Assembly (NCBI RefSeq): GCF_020906515.1
Contig: NC_085850.1
Coordinates: forward strand, 2,480,001-2,544,000
Direction of reading: 5' to 3'
Source of the DNA: Vanrija pseudolonga
Lineage: Eukaryota > Basidiomycota > Tremellomycetes > Trichosporonales > Trichosporonaceae
Length of the DNA: 64,000 bases
Made by a program: the position numbers and the translations under genes. Each line of letters opens with the position of its first letter. The first letter of the stretch is position 1. Of this stretch, positions 48,753-58,916 are shown in pieces. The notes under the pieces are model-generated. The model was not told the DNA's origin. It saw nothing but the letters and a program-made list of their open reading frames with translations, and made no database searches.

Positions 48753-49437
48753 TTAGTGGTGGTCGGGCTTGGGGAGGTCGGCCTCAAGGAACTTGAGGTA
48801 GTCGGCGGCAGTCTCGCCCGACTCGGCGTCAGCGGGGGTGGCGGCAGCGGTGGCGTTGTTGCCGAGGGTGGGCTCAGTGGCGTCGAACTTGGAGAGCTCG
48901 GCGGCGAGGTCGGTGGGGAGGACGGGGGCCTTGGGGACCGCGGGGGCCGAGTACGAGCGGACGGCGGACTTGGCGTCGGCGGACTGCGGGGGAGGGTCAG
49001 CATGCTTTCGTCCCACATCGCTGCGTTCCGCTGCGTGGCATCGCACGTAGCACACGCCTACGCACAGGAGGAGGAGCCTTGTAGGCCTTGAGCTGCTGGA
49101 CGTAGAGGTCCTTGACGAGGTCTGATGGGGGTGGTTAGTCGCCTGCACTTCGCGCTTTCGCCGGCACCATCCGCATCGCGCGCACGGCGCGATACGGCAC
49201 ACAACACGCACCACCACGGGCGGCCGAGGCCGAGAACGAGCGGGCGAAGACGGGGGCGGCGACGCGCTGGGCCTGCGGGGTGTCAGTAGGTGTGTGTGAT
49301 CCGACGCCGAGGTGTTCCGGCCGTCCGGCGGGCAGTTGGCTGGGCAGGCGGGCGGGGCTGCGACGCCTGCCGGCCGGCCGGGACACTTGTCGTCGTCGTC
49401 CAGTCGGGGTACGCACGGAGAGGCGGAGGAGGGACAT
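48753..49437 (-). CDS. ATP14: Mitochondrial F1Fo-ATP synthase subunit h
   Basis: Small peripheral-stalk subunit of mitochondrial ATP synthase. About 125 residues. The N-terminus MSLLRLS joins to AQRVAAPVFARSFSASAARG, an Arg/Ser/Ala presequence. The mature start DLVKDLYVQQLKAYKAPPP is the family hallmark, followed by an acidic C-terminus (GETAADYLKFLEADLPKPDH). Exons are tiny: the first holds seven codons, the second the rest of the presequence. Assignment rests mainly on the DLVKDLY-QQLKAYK motif, the size and the presequence. Confidence 0.87.
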
Positions 49438-49772
49438 TTTGCGGCGGGTGAAAGAGAGGGGAGGAGTGGTGATGAGGAGGGAGGTTGTGTCGACGAGCTC
49501 TACTGCTGCACCTGGCTGTGTGCGTCGGACGGAGTTGCGGTTTAGCACGACGACGGACGGAGACACACGGCAGCCAATCGTTTTCACGCGCGCCTAGGGG
49601 GTCGGAGGGGGTTGGGGAGGTTGGTGCGTGCCTAGGAGACACGTGGTTCGCGGGCCTATTCACATCCGCCACATTTCCCTTCCCAAACGCCTCACCCATG
49701 CAACGAGAGCCAAGTCGCAGAACCGTTGCATTATAGGGCCTATATATCGTGTCCATCGCACCTCCCTCCTCC
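49438..49772. other. Spacer upstream of ATP14
   Basis: 335 bp between the ATP14 start and the stop of the first Thr-rich gene, both on the minus strand. An AT-rich TATATAT stretch occurs near 49740, about 300 bp from the ATP14 start; its role is uncertain. Confidence 0.4.
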
Positions 49773-51185
49773 TCAGCAGCGCAGGTCAAAGTTGGTGAGC
49801 CTGAACAGCACCGGCGCCTGGGCATTCACCACACCACACGAGAGGGTCACCGAGCTGCTGGACGCGACAAACCAGCTGGTAAACGTGCTCCACGTCGTGG
49901 CGGCGTAGTGGAGGTCGATGGAAAGCGCAGGACCAGACCCGCCGTGGAACTCGCACCCGAGGATGACCTGGCCCGGGTTGGGGATGTACGAGTTCTCGAG
50001 CTGGAACGCGACCGTGTAGGTCGTGCCGGGGGCGACAGGGACAGTCTGGGACAGCGCAAAGCCGCCGTCCAGCGCCTGCCCCGAGACCGAGAGACACTCG
50101 AGGCTGGCGCCGCACTTGATCTGGACCATCGACTGCACGCCGCCGGTCGGCACAAACGTCCACCCACCCATGCCGGTCTGGAACGCGCCGTTCTGGAGCA
50201 GGTTGGCCCCGCACACCGGCACGGCGGGTGGCGCGACGGTGGACGTGAGCGTCGCCGTTGCTGTCGCTGTGGCCGTGTCAGTCAGGGTGCTGAAGCTCGT
50301 CGCGGTCGCCACGTTGTCGTGCGTGCTGGTCACGGTCGCGAGTGTTTCAGTTGCCGTCAGAGTCGTAGTGGACGTCGTTGTCGCCGTGAGTGTCTTGGTC
50401 GACACGGACGTCGCGACGGCGGCAGAGGTGACGGTGAGCGTGTTCGTGAGCGTCTTTGTGGCGCCCGCGAAGGCGGTGCTGAAGGACGTCTTCGTCGCGT
50501 CGGTCTGCACGATCACGGTCGTCGACTTCGGGGCGGGCAGAGTGACGGTTACCGGCGCGAGGCACGCACATGCACGGCGCAGCGTGTCGGCGTCGTAGTC
50601 CCTCAGCTGGCGGGGCACGCCGCCGTTGTCGTCGTCGTGCCTGCGCGGAGTCGAGCGCCGCCGCGCTGCCGTTGGCGCAGCCTGCGTGACGGTCGTCGTG
50701 AGCGTGGTCGTGGTCGTGGCGGTAGTCCACGCAGTGACGACCTGCACCAGCTCGACAGTGGCAGTGGTCTCGAGCGTGGCCGTCGCCGTGGCGGGCACGA
50801 CCGCGGTGGACGTCGCTGTCGTCGCAGTGGTGGCGGTCACGTCGAGCTCGTGCACGCTCGTGCTCGTCGAGTCGAGGGTCAGCGTCGTGCCCTCCGTCGC
50901 TGTCGTGTCCGACGTGGTGGTGACCGTGTCGTCGACAGTGGCCGTCGGGTGGAGCGTCGAGGTGGCGGTCACCGTTGGCGGCGTGACCGTCGTCGTGAGG
51001 GCCGCCGCCACGCCGAGGGAGGCGCAAAAGTCGTGAGCGGCCGGAAGGGACGCGAGGGCGCGGACGGCGTCGGCGTGAGATGTGCAAAACGGCGCCGCAG
51101 AGGGCGGGGAACGACACTTGTTGCCTCCGCCGTCCTTGTCTGCCAAAGCGGCGGACGCGAGGATAAGGAGCGTGAGGAGGCGCAT
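49773..51185 (-). CDS. Secreted Thr/Val-rich mucin-like protein with C-terminal CBM-like domain (paralogue 1)
   Basis: Single-exon gene, 470 residues. Residues 1-15 (MRLLTLLILASAALA) are a signal peptide. An N-terminal Cys module (PFCTSHADAVRALASLP, ending HDFCASLG) is followed by a long Thr/Val/Ala-rich region expected to be heavily O-glycosylated, interrupted by a second short Cys motif (ADTLRRACACLAPVTVTLPA). The last 150 residues (NLLQNGAFQTGMGGWTF, GTTYTVAFQLENSY, STFTSWFVASSSSVTL) look like a carbohydrate-binding beta-sandwich of the CBM4/CenC type. There is no GPI-type hydrophobic C-terminus, so it is probably secreted or cell-wall bound through the lectin-like domain. Paralogue of 52086-53720 in the same order and orientation. 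Confidence 0.8.
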   Translation of the reverse strand: MRLLTLLILASAALADKDGGGNKCRSPPSAAPFCTSHADAVRALASLPAAHDFCASLGVAAALTTTVTPPTVTATSTLHPTATVDDTVTTTSDTTATEGTTLTLDSTSTSVHELDVTATTATTATSTAVVPATATATLETTATVELVQVVTAWTTATTTTTLTTTVTQAAPTAARRRSTPRRHDDDNGGVPRQLRDYDADTLRRACACLAPVTVTLPAPKSTTVIVQTDATKTSFSTAFAGATKTLTNTLTVTSAAVATSVSTKTLTATTTSTTTLTATETLATVTSTHDNVATATSFSTLTDTATATATATLTSTVAPPAVPVCGANLLQNGAFQTGMGGWTFVPTGGVQSMVQIKCGASLECLSVSGQALDGGFALSQTVPVAPGTTYTVAFQLENSYIPNPGQVILGCEFHGGSGPALSIDLHYAATTWSTFTSWFVASSSSVTLSCGVVNAQAPVLFRLTNFDLRC

Positions 51186-52085
51186 TCTGGCTGGCTGGTA
51201 GGACGAGTTGGACCCCTACATAGGGAGCAAGAGGAATTTCAACCAGCTTTAAAGCACCCCCTCGGGCAGCAACGTTGTGGACGGCAGCGGCAGCGGCGGA
51301 ATGGACTTCGGGATACATCAACAAGCAGCACCGCTATTTCAGTCCTGCAGTGGCCAGCCTGCCACTTGTAGCAAGAGACAGGACTCGGTCGGACATAAAC
51401 ATGCCTGAGGTGAGGTGACCTCGCCGCATCGCGCCTCAAGGCCCGTGCGGACGCGTCACGCGCGCAGAGTGTATTTTCGGCGGTCGGTCGATCAGTGCGC
51501 CAGCCAGCGCGCCGCCACAGTCGTGATCCGTGCAGTGGCTGCTGATGCATCGTCGTCCTTTCCTAGATCTCCGGGTCCAGTGTGCTGTGCGCTTATTGAA
51601 CCTTGACCAACATACGCAGAAGATCGTTCCGACCCAGTGTGCCATGAGCTACGCGATGCCGACGTTTGTTGAGGCGCCGCCACAAGGCCAAGCAGGAGGG
51701 GCAAAACAAGTGGCGAACTGTGCCGATAACTATGGTTCCCGAGATCTCAGGCATACTATGCTTTCCTAGATCTACGTTGCCCATATCCAATAGAAACGAG
51801 ATAAGCAGATCACCGAGAGCCGGCGGTAACGTTGCTCTGAGGGAATGTAGAAGCGTGGTTCCCATGAACACCGCGGGGCATCTCGCCGTTGAGAGGAATG
51901 TGCGCGTGTTGTACTCTCAGCGCAAGGAACTCCGCCTCGTTCGACTCGCCCGCCAGGTTCAGAGCGCGGCGTACACCTCCTTACTGGGCTTTTGTCTGTA
52001 CCATGTCATTGAAGCATTGTCCGTCTCGTTCGCATTCACAAGATGATTAACCGCAACTGTCTAAAACTAAACCCGGGGCAGCCGC
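51186..52085. other. Spacer between the two Thr-rich paralogues
   Basis: 900 bp holding the promoter of paralogue 1. TTTAAAG occurs about 65 bp upstream of its ATG (minus strand) and could be a weak TATA-like element. No gene recognised. Confidence 0.4.
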
Positions 52086-53720
52086 TCAGACCACAGCGTG
52101 GACGTTGAACAGGGTGTACTCGACGCGCGTGTATTGCATCGACATCAGAGTGACCGAGAACGTGGTGGACGTGGATGCCGCGACGAAGGTGTTGCTGAAC
52201 TTGTTCCACACGTTCTGGGTCGCGGCGGTCGGGTTGGTGGGCCCGTCGTCGAGTGTCCACTGCGTACTGCCGGCGTTGCACGACATCTGGACCCCTTGCG
52301 GCATGTAGGTCATGAAATTCCACTGGAAAGACACGGCGTACGTCTGTCCCGGAACAGTTGTAATCGTCTGCGAGAGGCTAATTGAGCCACCCGACGGCGT
52401 GAACAGAACCGGGCAGTACGGTGTGCCGCCACAGTCGAGCGCGAACTGCAGGAGGGTCGAGCCCGGCTTCGCGACTGTCCAGCCGTTGATGTTGGGGTTC
52501 TGGAAATCGCCGTTCTGGACTAGGTTGACCGTTGGGACTGGTGCAGCGGGCGCAGTGCTCGTCGCGGTGGCTGTCGCCGTAACGGTCACGAACTGCGTCG
52601 AGGTGGCGGTTAGCGTCTGCACCAAGGTCGAAGTCTCGTCGACGATCGTCGGCGTCGTCGAGGTGAGCGTGGTGTCGAGGATGGAGGTGGCGGTGTGCGT
52701 TGCGGTTGAAGTGCTGACTGCGACAGATGTTACCGTCGTGGTGGAGGTGGCCGTCACGGTCTGCGTAGCACCGACGACCAGGGTGCTCGTGGTGTCCTGG
52801 ACTGCGGGCACAACGGAGACGACGGTCGTGGTGGCAACAGGTGCAGGAAGTGTCGAGGTCTTGGTGACAGCCGGGAGAGTGATGCACCCGCATGCCTGGC
52901 GGATAGTGTCGAGTGCATGGCCCTTGAGGGAAGATGGGAGCACGAGCCCGCGGCGTACAGGCGTCACCACCGCACCTGCGGTCACAGTCGTCGTGAGGGT
53001 GGTAGTGAGGGTAAGAGTGTCTACCTCGGGGACAGTGAGCGTAGTCTCGGCCATAACAATAAAGTTGTCGGTGAATGTCTTGGTCGCGGTAGCTGTGAAA
53101 GTCTCGGGGAGGACCGAGGTGGAGGTGATGTCCACCTCGAGGACGGAGGTGGACGTCGCCGTATCGGTGAGCGTCGCGCCCAGCGTGAGCGTGTTCACCG
53201 CGGTGCTAGTGACCACGTCTGTGACGGTGCTGGTGGATGTGGTGAACGAGGTGGCGGTAGACGTGACGCCGGGCGGGGTCGAGGTCGTCGTGATTGTGGC
53301 AGCGGCGGTGAGCGGCGCGCCGAGGAACGAACAAATGTCATTGACGGAAGGTACGCTCTTGAGCAGCGCCACGAGATCGGCGTTCTTGGTGCAGAACGGC
53401 ACGGGGGAAGGAGCGACGGCCTTGGACGACGACGAGCTAGAGGCGGAGGCGGAGGCCGAGGGCTTGGAAAAAGAGCTCGACGCCGAAGACACGGAGGACG
53501 AGCTGGAGACCGAGGGGGATGGCTTGGACGGTGAGCTCGACACGGAGACCTTGGCCGAGGAGCTCAACACCGAGACCTTGGCCGAGGAGCTCGAGGCCGC
53601 CGCCTTTGAGGACGTCGGGCAGGCAACCCTGTGGCGGTGGTCGTCGTCGTTGTTGTCGTCGTCGCCCCGCGCGGCGGCACCGCTGAGCGCGAGGAGGAGC
53701 AGGCCGAGGGCGGCACGCAT
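52086..53720 (-). CDS. Secreted Ser/Thr-rich mucin-like protein with C-terminal CBM-like domain (paralogue 2)
   Basis: Single-exon gene, 544 residues from the ATG at 53720 (MRAALGLLLLALSGAAARG, a signal peptide); the frame stays open to 53861, but an upstream start would bury the signal peptide. An Asp-rich stretch and a Ser/Lys-rich stretch precede the Cys module PFCTKNADLVALLKSVP...DICSFLG, shared with its neighbour. Long Thr/Val/Ser runs surround a second shared motif (ALDTIRQACGCITLPAVTKT). The C-terminus is the same CBM-like fold (NLVQNGDFQNPNINGWTVAK, GQTYAVSFQWNFMTY). The extra Ser-rich block near the N-terminus is the main difference from paralogue 1. Substrate unknown; a role as adhesin or cell-wall protein is inferred. 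Confidence 0.8.
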   Translation of the reverse strand: MRAALGLLLLALSGAAARGDDDNNDDDHRHRVACPTSSKAAASSSSAKVSVLSSSAKVSVSSSPSKPSPSVSSSSSVSSASSSFSKPSASASASSSSSSKAVAPSPVPFCTKNADLVALLKSVPSVNDICSFLGAPLTAAATITTTSTPPGVTSTATSFTTSTSTVTDVVTSTAVNTLTLGATLTDTATSTSVLEVDITSTSVLPETFTATATKTFTDNFIVMAETTLTVPEVDTLTLTTTLTTTVTAGAVVTPVRRGLVLPSSLKGHALDTIRQACGCITLPAVTKTSTLPAPVATTTVVSVVPAVQDTTSTLVVGATQTVTATSTTTVTSVAVSTSTATHTATSILDTTLTSTTPTIVDETSTLVQTLTATSTQFVTVTATATATSTAPAAPVPTVNLVQNGDFQNPNINGWTVAKPGSTLLQFALDCGGTPYCPVLFTPSGGSISLSQTITTVPGQTYAVSFQWNFMTYMPQGVQMSCNAGSTQWTLDDGPTNPTAATQNVWNKFSNTFVAASTSTTFSVTLMSMQYTRVEYTLFNVHAVV

Positions 53721-54727
53721 TTTAAAAAGAAGGTGGGGGGAGATTAGAGGGGAGGACGACGACGATGAAAGGGAGAATAGAGGGGAGGGAGAAGGAGACG
53801 GGGGGGAGGAGGAAGAACGCGGATGTGAGATGAGTGAGTAAATATGCTTGCTCCTCCTCACCTCTCCGCGTGTCTACACCCTCTCCTTCGCTCGCCCTTC
53901 CTCTCAGGCTATTAAGAGACACGCGTCACGCAGCATGCTGCGAAGAGCCCGGACGCCCGGACGCCCGGACGGCCGAAAGTCAAGGCAGCTGCCAGCCGCC
54001 GGGCCGCTGGCTGGCTGGTGGCCTGAAGATACCGATATAGCAGCCGCCACCCGCCTCCTCGCGCCGCCTCGCTCCGCCACACGCCACACGGCGCGTGCGG
54101 CGTGACCCAGATCTGAGGTACCGAGGTATGTTATGATGCGACGATCTCGGTGGTGGTGTGTTCGGAGGAGAGCAAAAGACAGCAGGGGGGAGCGCGCGCC
54201 GGGCTCTTTCGGGACGACGTCCATCGGAGTGTGGCTGTCGATCTGTCCTTGCCTCTGTGTGCGCCGGCGGCCGTGGTGATCGTCTGATGACACCCCTCGT
54301 CCCCCCTTCTCTCCGCCCTCCGCGGACCTGCGTCCGCTGTGTATGGACACCGCATGTCATGCTAATCAGTCAGGTGGCAGTGGAGTGGAGTCTGGCCACG
54401 GCGTGCATCAGTTCTTCATCCCGCTGGTCGTGTGAGTCCAGCTGTTGGCCCGAGCGGGGTTCTCGCGCGCTCGTGCACCGCTGGCCCGAGCACGAACGAG
54501 GCCGTATTGGCTCGTCTCTGGGTGCTGGACAAACGTTCCATCGTCGTCCAGTCTCTTTCGTCGACGACGTAGTCGACAACACTTACCACGAGCACGTAGT
54601 GCCTGCGATCAGCGACAACAGTTACAACCACCGCCTCCAGGACCCCCGCCACCGCGACCGCACGGCCAAGCGCGCGCCACCCTCCGATCGACTCCCCCAC
54701 CCCCACCCACACCCACTCTCGCCACCC
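53721..54727. other. Divergent promoter region
   Basis: 1 kb between paralogue 2 (-) and the DM9 gene (+). A purine-rich stretch (GAGG, GGGAGAA units) covers about 53730-53830 next to the paralogue 2 start. No gene recognised. Confidence 0.5.
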
Positions 54728-55423
54728 ATGTCCTCCCCGCTCCACTGGACCCGCATGGCCAAGGGCGAGGCGTTCCCGCCCACGGCCGTCAAGATTAGCG
54801 GCGGCGGCGGGCGTGTCGGCATCCCGCTCTATGCTGTGCGGTACAGCAACAACGGGGTGTGGTACTTTGGCCGGTAGGTCGCGGCGTGAGGTGAAGCTCG
54901 CTAATGCGCAGCGTCGCGCACAAGTCCGAGGCGGTCGTGACGAATGGCGAGGAAACGATCATGGTCGGCAAGTTTGAGGTGCTGTGCGCCGCTGCGCCGG
55001 CGAAGAAGGCGCCGTACAAGTGGGTCAAGGTGTCTGCTGGGGACATCAAGCCGGCCCGCGCATGGTCGGCGACAGAGGACGGGGGGCTGCTGCTCGCGCG
55101 CACGGCCGCGCCGACGCCAAACACGCCGTTTGGGTAAGTGCGTCCACGAGAGACACTGACGCTGACGCGCAGCAAGCGACCAGGATGTGAGCGAGCGCAG
55201 ATCAGTGCTGTGATCGCTGACAACAGTCTGGCAACCCGGTGCCCCGCACGCCCACTTCCCGAGCCTTGCGCGCGATGTCGACGCCCACGCCGCCGAGTTT
55301 GAGATCCTCGTCCTCCGCCCTGCTGTTGACGGGGTTGTTGACGACGTGAAGTCGGCCGCGTCGGTGCCGCTTTCGCGCTGGGCGTCGATCCGCCAGAGCT
55401 TTGTCTCGGCCGTTGGCAACTGA
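54728..55423 (+). CDS. DM9/DUF3421-type lectin-like protein
   Basis: About 195 residues in four exons. Two DM9-like repeats are visible. The first runs GIPLYAVRYSNNGVWYFGRV, then HKSEAVVTNGEETIMVGKFE and EVLC. The second runs WVKVSAGDIKPARAW, GGLLLARTA, PHAHFPSLARD and ends AAEFEILVLRP. DM9 proteins in animals bind mannose; fungal members are little studied. Exons: 54728-54874, about 54912-55133, a 14-nt microexon 55173-55186, and a last exon from about 55227. No signal peptide, so probably cytosolic. The family call rests on the pattern of Gly, Tyr/Phe and E-[VI]-LV residues rather than strong identity. Confidence 0.65.
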
Positions 55424-56761
55424 GTGGGTCGGAAGTCGGTGTGGAGGGAGGGACGGATCGGGGCGGGGGCGCGCCGACAACAGGGCCCCGCGCGCCGTGT
55501 TTATGCAGAACTGATCATCGATGTTGGGTGTTCGATGCTGCCTTCCGACGCCGCCCCTCGGTGATCGCCCCGTTGAGTGCTCGAAGCCGACAGCTGTTGT
55601 CATGCGGCCTGACTTGAGAACATTGTTGTCACTCACCTTACCTCGCTACGGCCTCCACCTCCACTGATATCCTCTTCGGTTGGGCGACTCACCCGCCCGT
55701 CTGGGGTCGGCTATTCACTTCAAGCGCGCGAGAGGCCGAGCCTGAACCGAGAGTGCTGAGCCGAGGTCGTCGCGCTGAGCCGACTTCGTTCCGCGTTTTA
55801 AGGGAGACGGCGGCGTGTGTCGACACTGCGCATCGCGGGCCGGCGGGCTGGCGCCGCCGACTCCCAGCGCCGCAGGTCATTCGCCGCAATCTCGGGTATA
55901 CCTCCGCATATGTGTTGCAGACAGCATAGCGAGCTACAGGGACCGAGTGATGCGCCGCGCCGTACCGTGGGCCCCCCTGTAACCCCACAAGTTATCGGCA
56001 AGGGAGGGAGCGAGCCGTGATGTGACGAGGGCAAGGGAGCAGCAACTGGGCACGATCGGGCGGGCGAAGCGAGCCTCGAGCCTTCCTTGGCAAAGGTACA
56101 GCGACAGCGTTGTCCCACACGTGACATGCCGATGTATTGATAGCGCGGCATGGAGGCTGGAACGCCGCGCGCGGGGCGACTCACGTCATACGCCTGGCTG
56201 TCAGCAGCGACGTCGAGCCTGCCTGCGCACAGAGGATCCCGCGGCAGCGCTGCCGGCCGCCGGCTATGGCGTGGCGCTGGCTCGCTGCTTCTACAGTATG
56301 CCACCTGCGTGCGTGCGTGCGTGCCACGTAGAGATAGGCGATGTCCCCGCCGCGCGCGCTTGCTGCCCGCTTGCCTGCTTGCCTGCCTGCCCCACGTCGT
56401 CGACCTCAGGTAGCACTAGGCCAAACTAGCCGAGGTGCGGGTCTTGTGATCCAATGTTTCCGGCAATGGCCTAACCCCCCTGCCTCCCCCTCGGTCTCAG
56501 ACAATCCCGGTTGTGAACAGAGCCGTGTGCGACGCTCATTGTCTTGTCTCCCCCACGGCCCCCCACCCTAGCTACTGGCTGGTGACCCCGCCCCGAGTAG
56601 CGATGGGCTGGGCCTCACCCATGGCCATGAACGTGTATATAAACAGCGTGTCACCGCGTCGCTTCTTCCTTTTGCTTCTAAAACGCTCGCTGCTTCTCAA
56701 ACACCACCTAGTGCATCACTTCACCCCTTAGTACCCATCCACCCAACTACATCAGCCCACA
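55424..56761. other. Promoter region of the alcohol dehydrogenase gene
   Basis: 1.3 kb. A TATA box lies about 119 bp before the ADH start (listed separately), and the last 100 bp are CT- and CA-rich, as in strongly expressed fungal genes. Several GC-rich short palindrome-like motifs (for example GCGAAGCGAGC at about 56068) occur. No gene recognised. Confidence 0.5.
56636..56643 (+). promoter_or_regulatory. TATA box of the alcohol dehydrogenase gene
   Basis: TATATAAA, 119 bp upstream of the ATG at 56762, followed by a CT-rich stretch. This is the classic layout of a strong, regulated fungal promoter. Confidence 0.65.
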
Positions 56762-58082
56762 ATGTCCAACGCTCCCCCCGCCAACCTCACCGACATCCCC
56801 AAGAAGCACAAGGCCGCCGTCTACGACAAGCCCGGCACCTTGAGTACCAAGGTCGTCGAGGTCGACACGCCCGAGCCCGGACCGGGAGAGGTGCTCGTCA
56901 GGCTCACCCACTCGGGTGTCTGCCACTCGGACTACTCGGTCATGGTCAACGGATGGAAGGCGCTTCCCTTCCCCACTCCTGAGGGTCAGGTTGGTGGCCA
57001 CGAGGGTGAGTTGTTACGTGGCGACGACGTGGGCGGTGGTGCTGGTGCCGTTGCTGCTGGCGCTCGTCGCCAAGCAGGCAAGGCAAGGAGCGGCGCGGCC
57101 AGTTCGCGGCCAGTTGTTCTTCTACCCGCCTGCTCCTGGGGCTGGCGGTAGCCGCCGGCGCCGCCGGCGCCACCGCCGCCGCGTCGTCCCGTCCCGAACG
57201 CTATCGAACTCTATGCTCACACCCCCAGGCGTCGGCTTCGTTGCCAAGCTCGGCCCTGGCCTCGACAAGTCGCCCGTCAAGGTCGGCGACCGCGTCGGCA
57301 TCAAGTGGGTGTCTGCCATCTGCGGCGCGTGCCCCGCCTGCATGCACGGCCACGATGCGCTCTGCCCCAACAACAAGGTTTCGGGCTACTACACGCCCGG
57401 CACCTTCCAGGAGTACGCTGTCGGCCCGGCCGACTACGTCACTCCCGTCCCTGATGGACTCGACTCTGCGCTCGCCGCACCCATGCTCTGTGCGGGTGTC
57501 ACTGTCCACTCTGCGCTCAAGAAGGCGCAGGTCGCCGGCGGCAAGTTTGTCGTCGTCATGGGCGCCGGCGGCGGTTTGGGCAACATTGCCGTCTCGATCG
57601 CCGCCAAGGGTGTTGGCGCGCGTGTCATCGGCATCGACCACGGCAGCAAGGAGAAGCTCGTCAAGGACGCCGGCGCCGAGTTCTTCATCGACTTTACAAA
57701 GGTCACCGACGTCGAGAAGGCCGTCAAGGACGTCACTGAGGGCCTTGGCGCGCACGCCGTCCTCGTCCTCACCGCCTCGAACCAGGCCTACGCCCAGGCG
57801 CCCATGCTCTGCCGCTTCGGTGGCCGCGTCATCTGCGTCGGCATCCCCGAGGGCGAGCTCCAGCCCATTGGCGGCGCCATCCCCGCCGTCATGATCTTCA
57901 AGGAGCTCACCATCACCGGCTCGGCTGTCGGTAACCGCCTCGAGGCCATCGAGACGCTCGACTTTGCCAAGCGCGGCATTGCCACCAGCAAAATCCGCCT
58001 CGCCAAGCTCGAGGACCTCACGTCCGTGTTCCAGGAGATGCACGACGGCAAGATTGAGGGCCGTGTTGTCATCGAGATGTAA
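56762..58082 (+). CDS. Zinc alcohol dehydrogenase (Adh1 type)
   Basis: NAD-dependent interconversion of ethanol and acetaldehyde, tetrameric yeast-type medium-chain enzyme. Two exons (56762-57005, 57229-58082) give 365 residues. Catalytic zinc ligands are seen in GVCHSDY, the GGHEG motif and LCAGVTVHSAL; the structural zinc loop is complete (CGACPACMHGHDALC, C-x2-C-x2-C-x7-C). The nucleotide fold has GAGGGLGNIAVSIAAKGV. No mitochondrial presequence, so cytosolic. The 223-nt intron falls inside the catalytic GHEG motif and is long for this genome. A TATA box upstream suggests strong expression. Confidence 0.96.
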
Positions 58083-58916
58083 GGGGCCTGTCGGTGTAGT
58101 CAGAAGTAGTAGTTGTAGGCGTAGTGAATGCAGCAGTCCATGTATGAAGCGGCCGTGGTCTGGGTATCTGCCAACTGGCTGGGTGGCATGCCGGTGTTGA
58201 CGAACGCCGAGAAGGTGCCACAGCGGGTGTCGTACACCGCGCTGCGTGCTGCGCTGCTTGCTCCATTCATTCCGCGGCACTGCCCACAAGACGGAATAAA
58301 GCAGAGCCAGCGGGTTGCCGGGTTCCAGGAAGTGGCGTCGAGCATCTCCGTCTGCATACTGCGTCTCGTGATACGGTGTACAACAGTTCCTCCGGCATCA
58401 TTCCGCGTGATCCTCGCCCCGTCCCCGACCGACCTGCCCACCCCCCACTCCCCCCGCCCCGCCTCGTCCCCCTGCCCAAACAAAACCAAACCCATCCCCC
58501 AGTCTAGTCAGACCCCCACCGCCCCTTTAAAACAAGGATGGTGGCCGCCGGGCGGCTGATGTCTCTCTGCGCCGCGCTGCCAAAGAATGGCCGGGCACAG
58601 TCGAATACTTGCGGCCGCGGAGTGTCATCATTTCTAAAAACTGCGCGGGTTAGTCGTTGCTCGACGGTGTAGCGCGCTACTACTCACCTGGAAGGATGGA
58701 GAGAAGAGAGAGCGTGCAGTTGTGAGTTTTTGGGCAGGCAGAGCGACGGTGCGAGGCCGCTGGGCGGAATACGTGGCATTTGTGTATCATGAGTGGCGGA
58801 GCCCCGCAAACACTAGCCTGCCTCTTCATGTTGTGTCCTCGACGCGCCCACGGCGGCGACTGAAGACCACGACTGACCAAGTCGACGTCTCGCGTCCGTC
58901 GCACACATCACACGCG
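58083..58916. other. Spacer between ADH and TMEM19 genes
   Basis: 834 bp: ADH 3' flank and promoter of the next + strand gene. A C-rich stretch lies at about 58430-58525. No gene recognised. Confidence 0.5.

Noticed and set aside
49749-51371. Long open frame on the + strand, 540 codons
   Set aside because: It is antisense to the Thr/Val-rich gene. ACC/GTC-rich codons read in reverse give a stop-poor frame of Arg/Gly/Val; there is no domain and no start context.
52312-53841. 509-codon + strand frame rich in Val
   Set aside because: Reverse reading of the second Thr-rich paralogue; the Val-Ala-Val pattern is the mirror of Thr/Ser codons.
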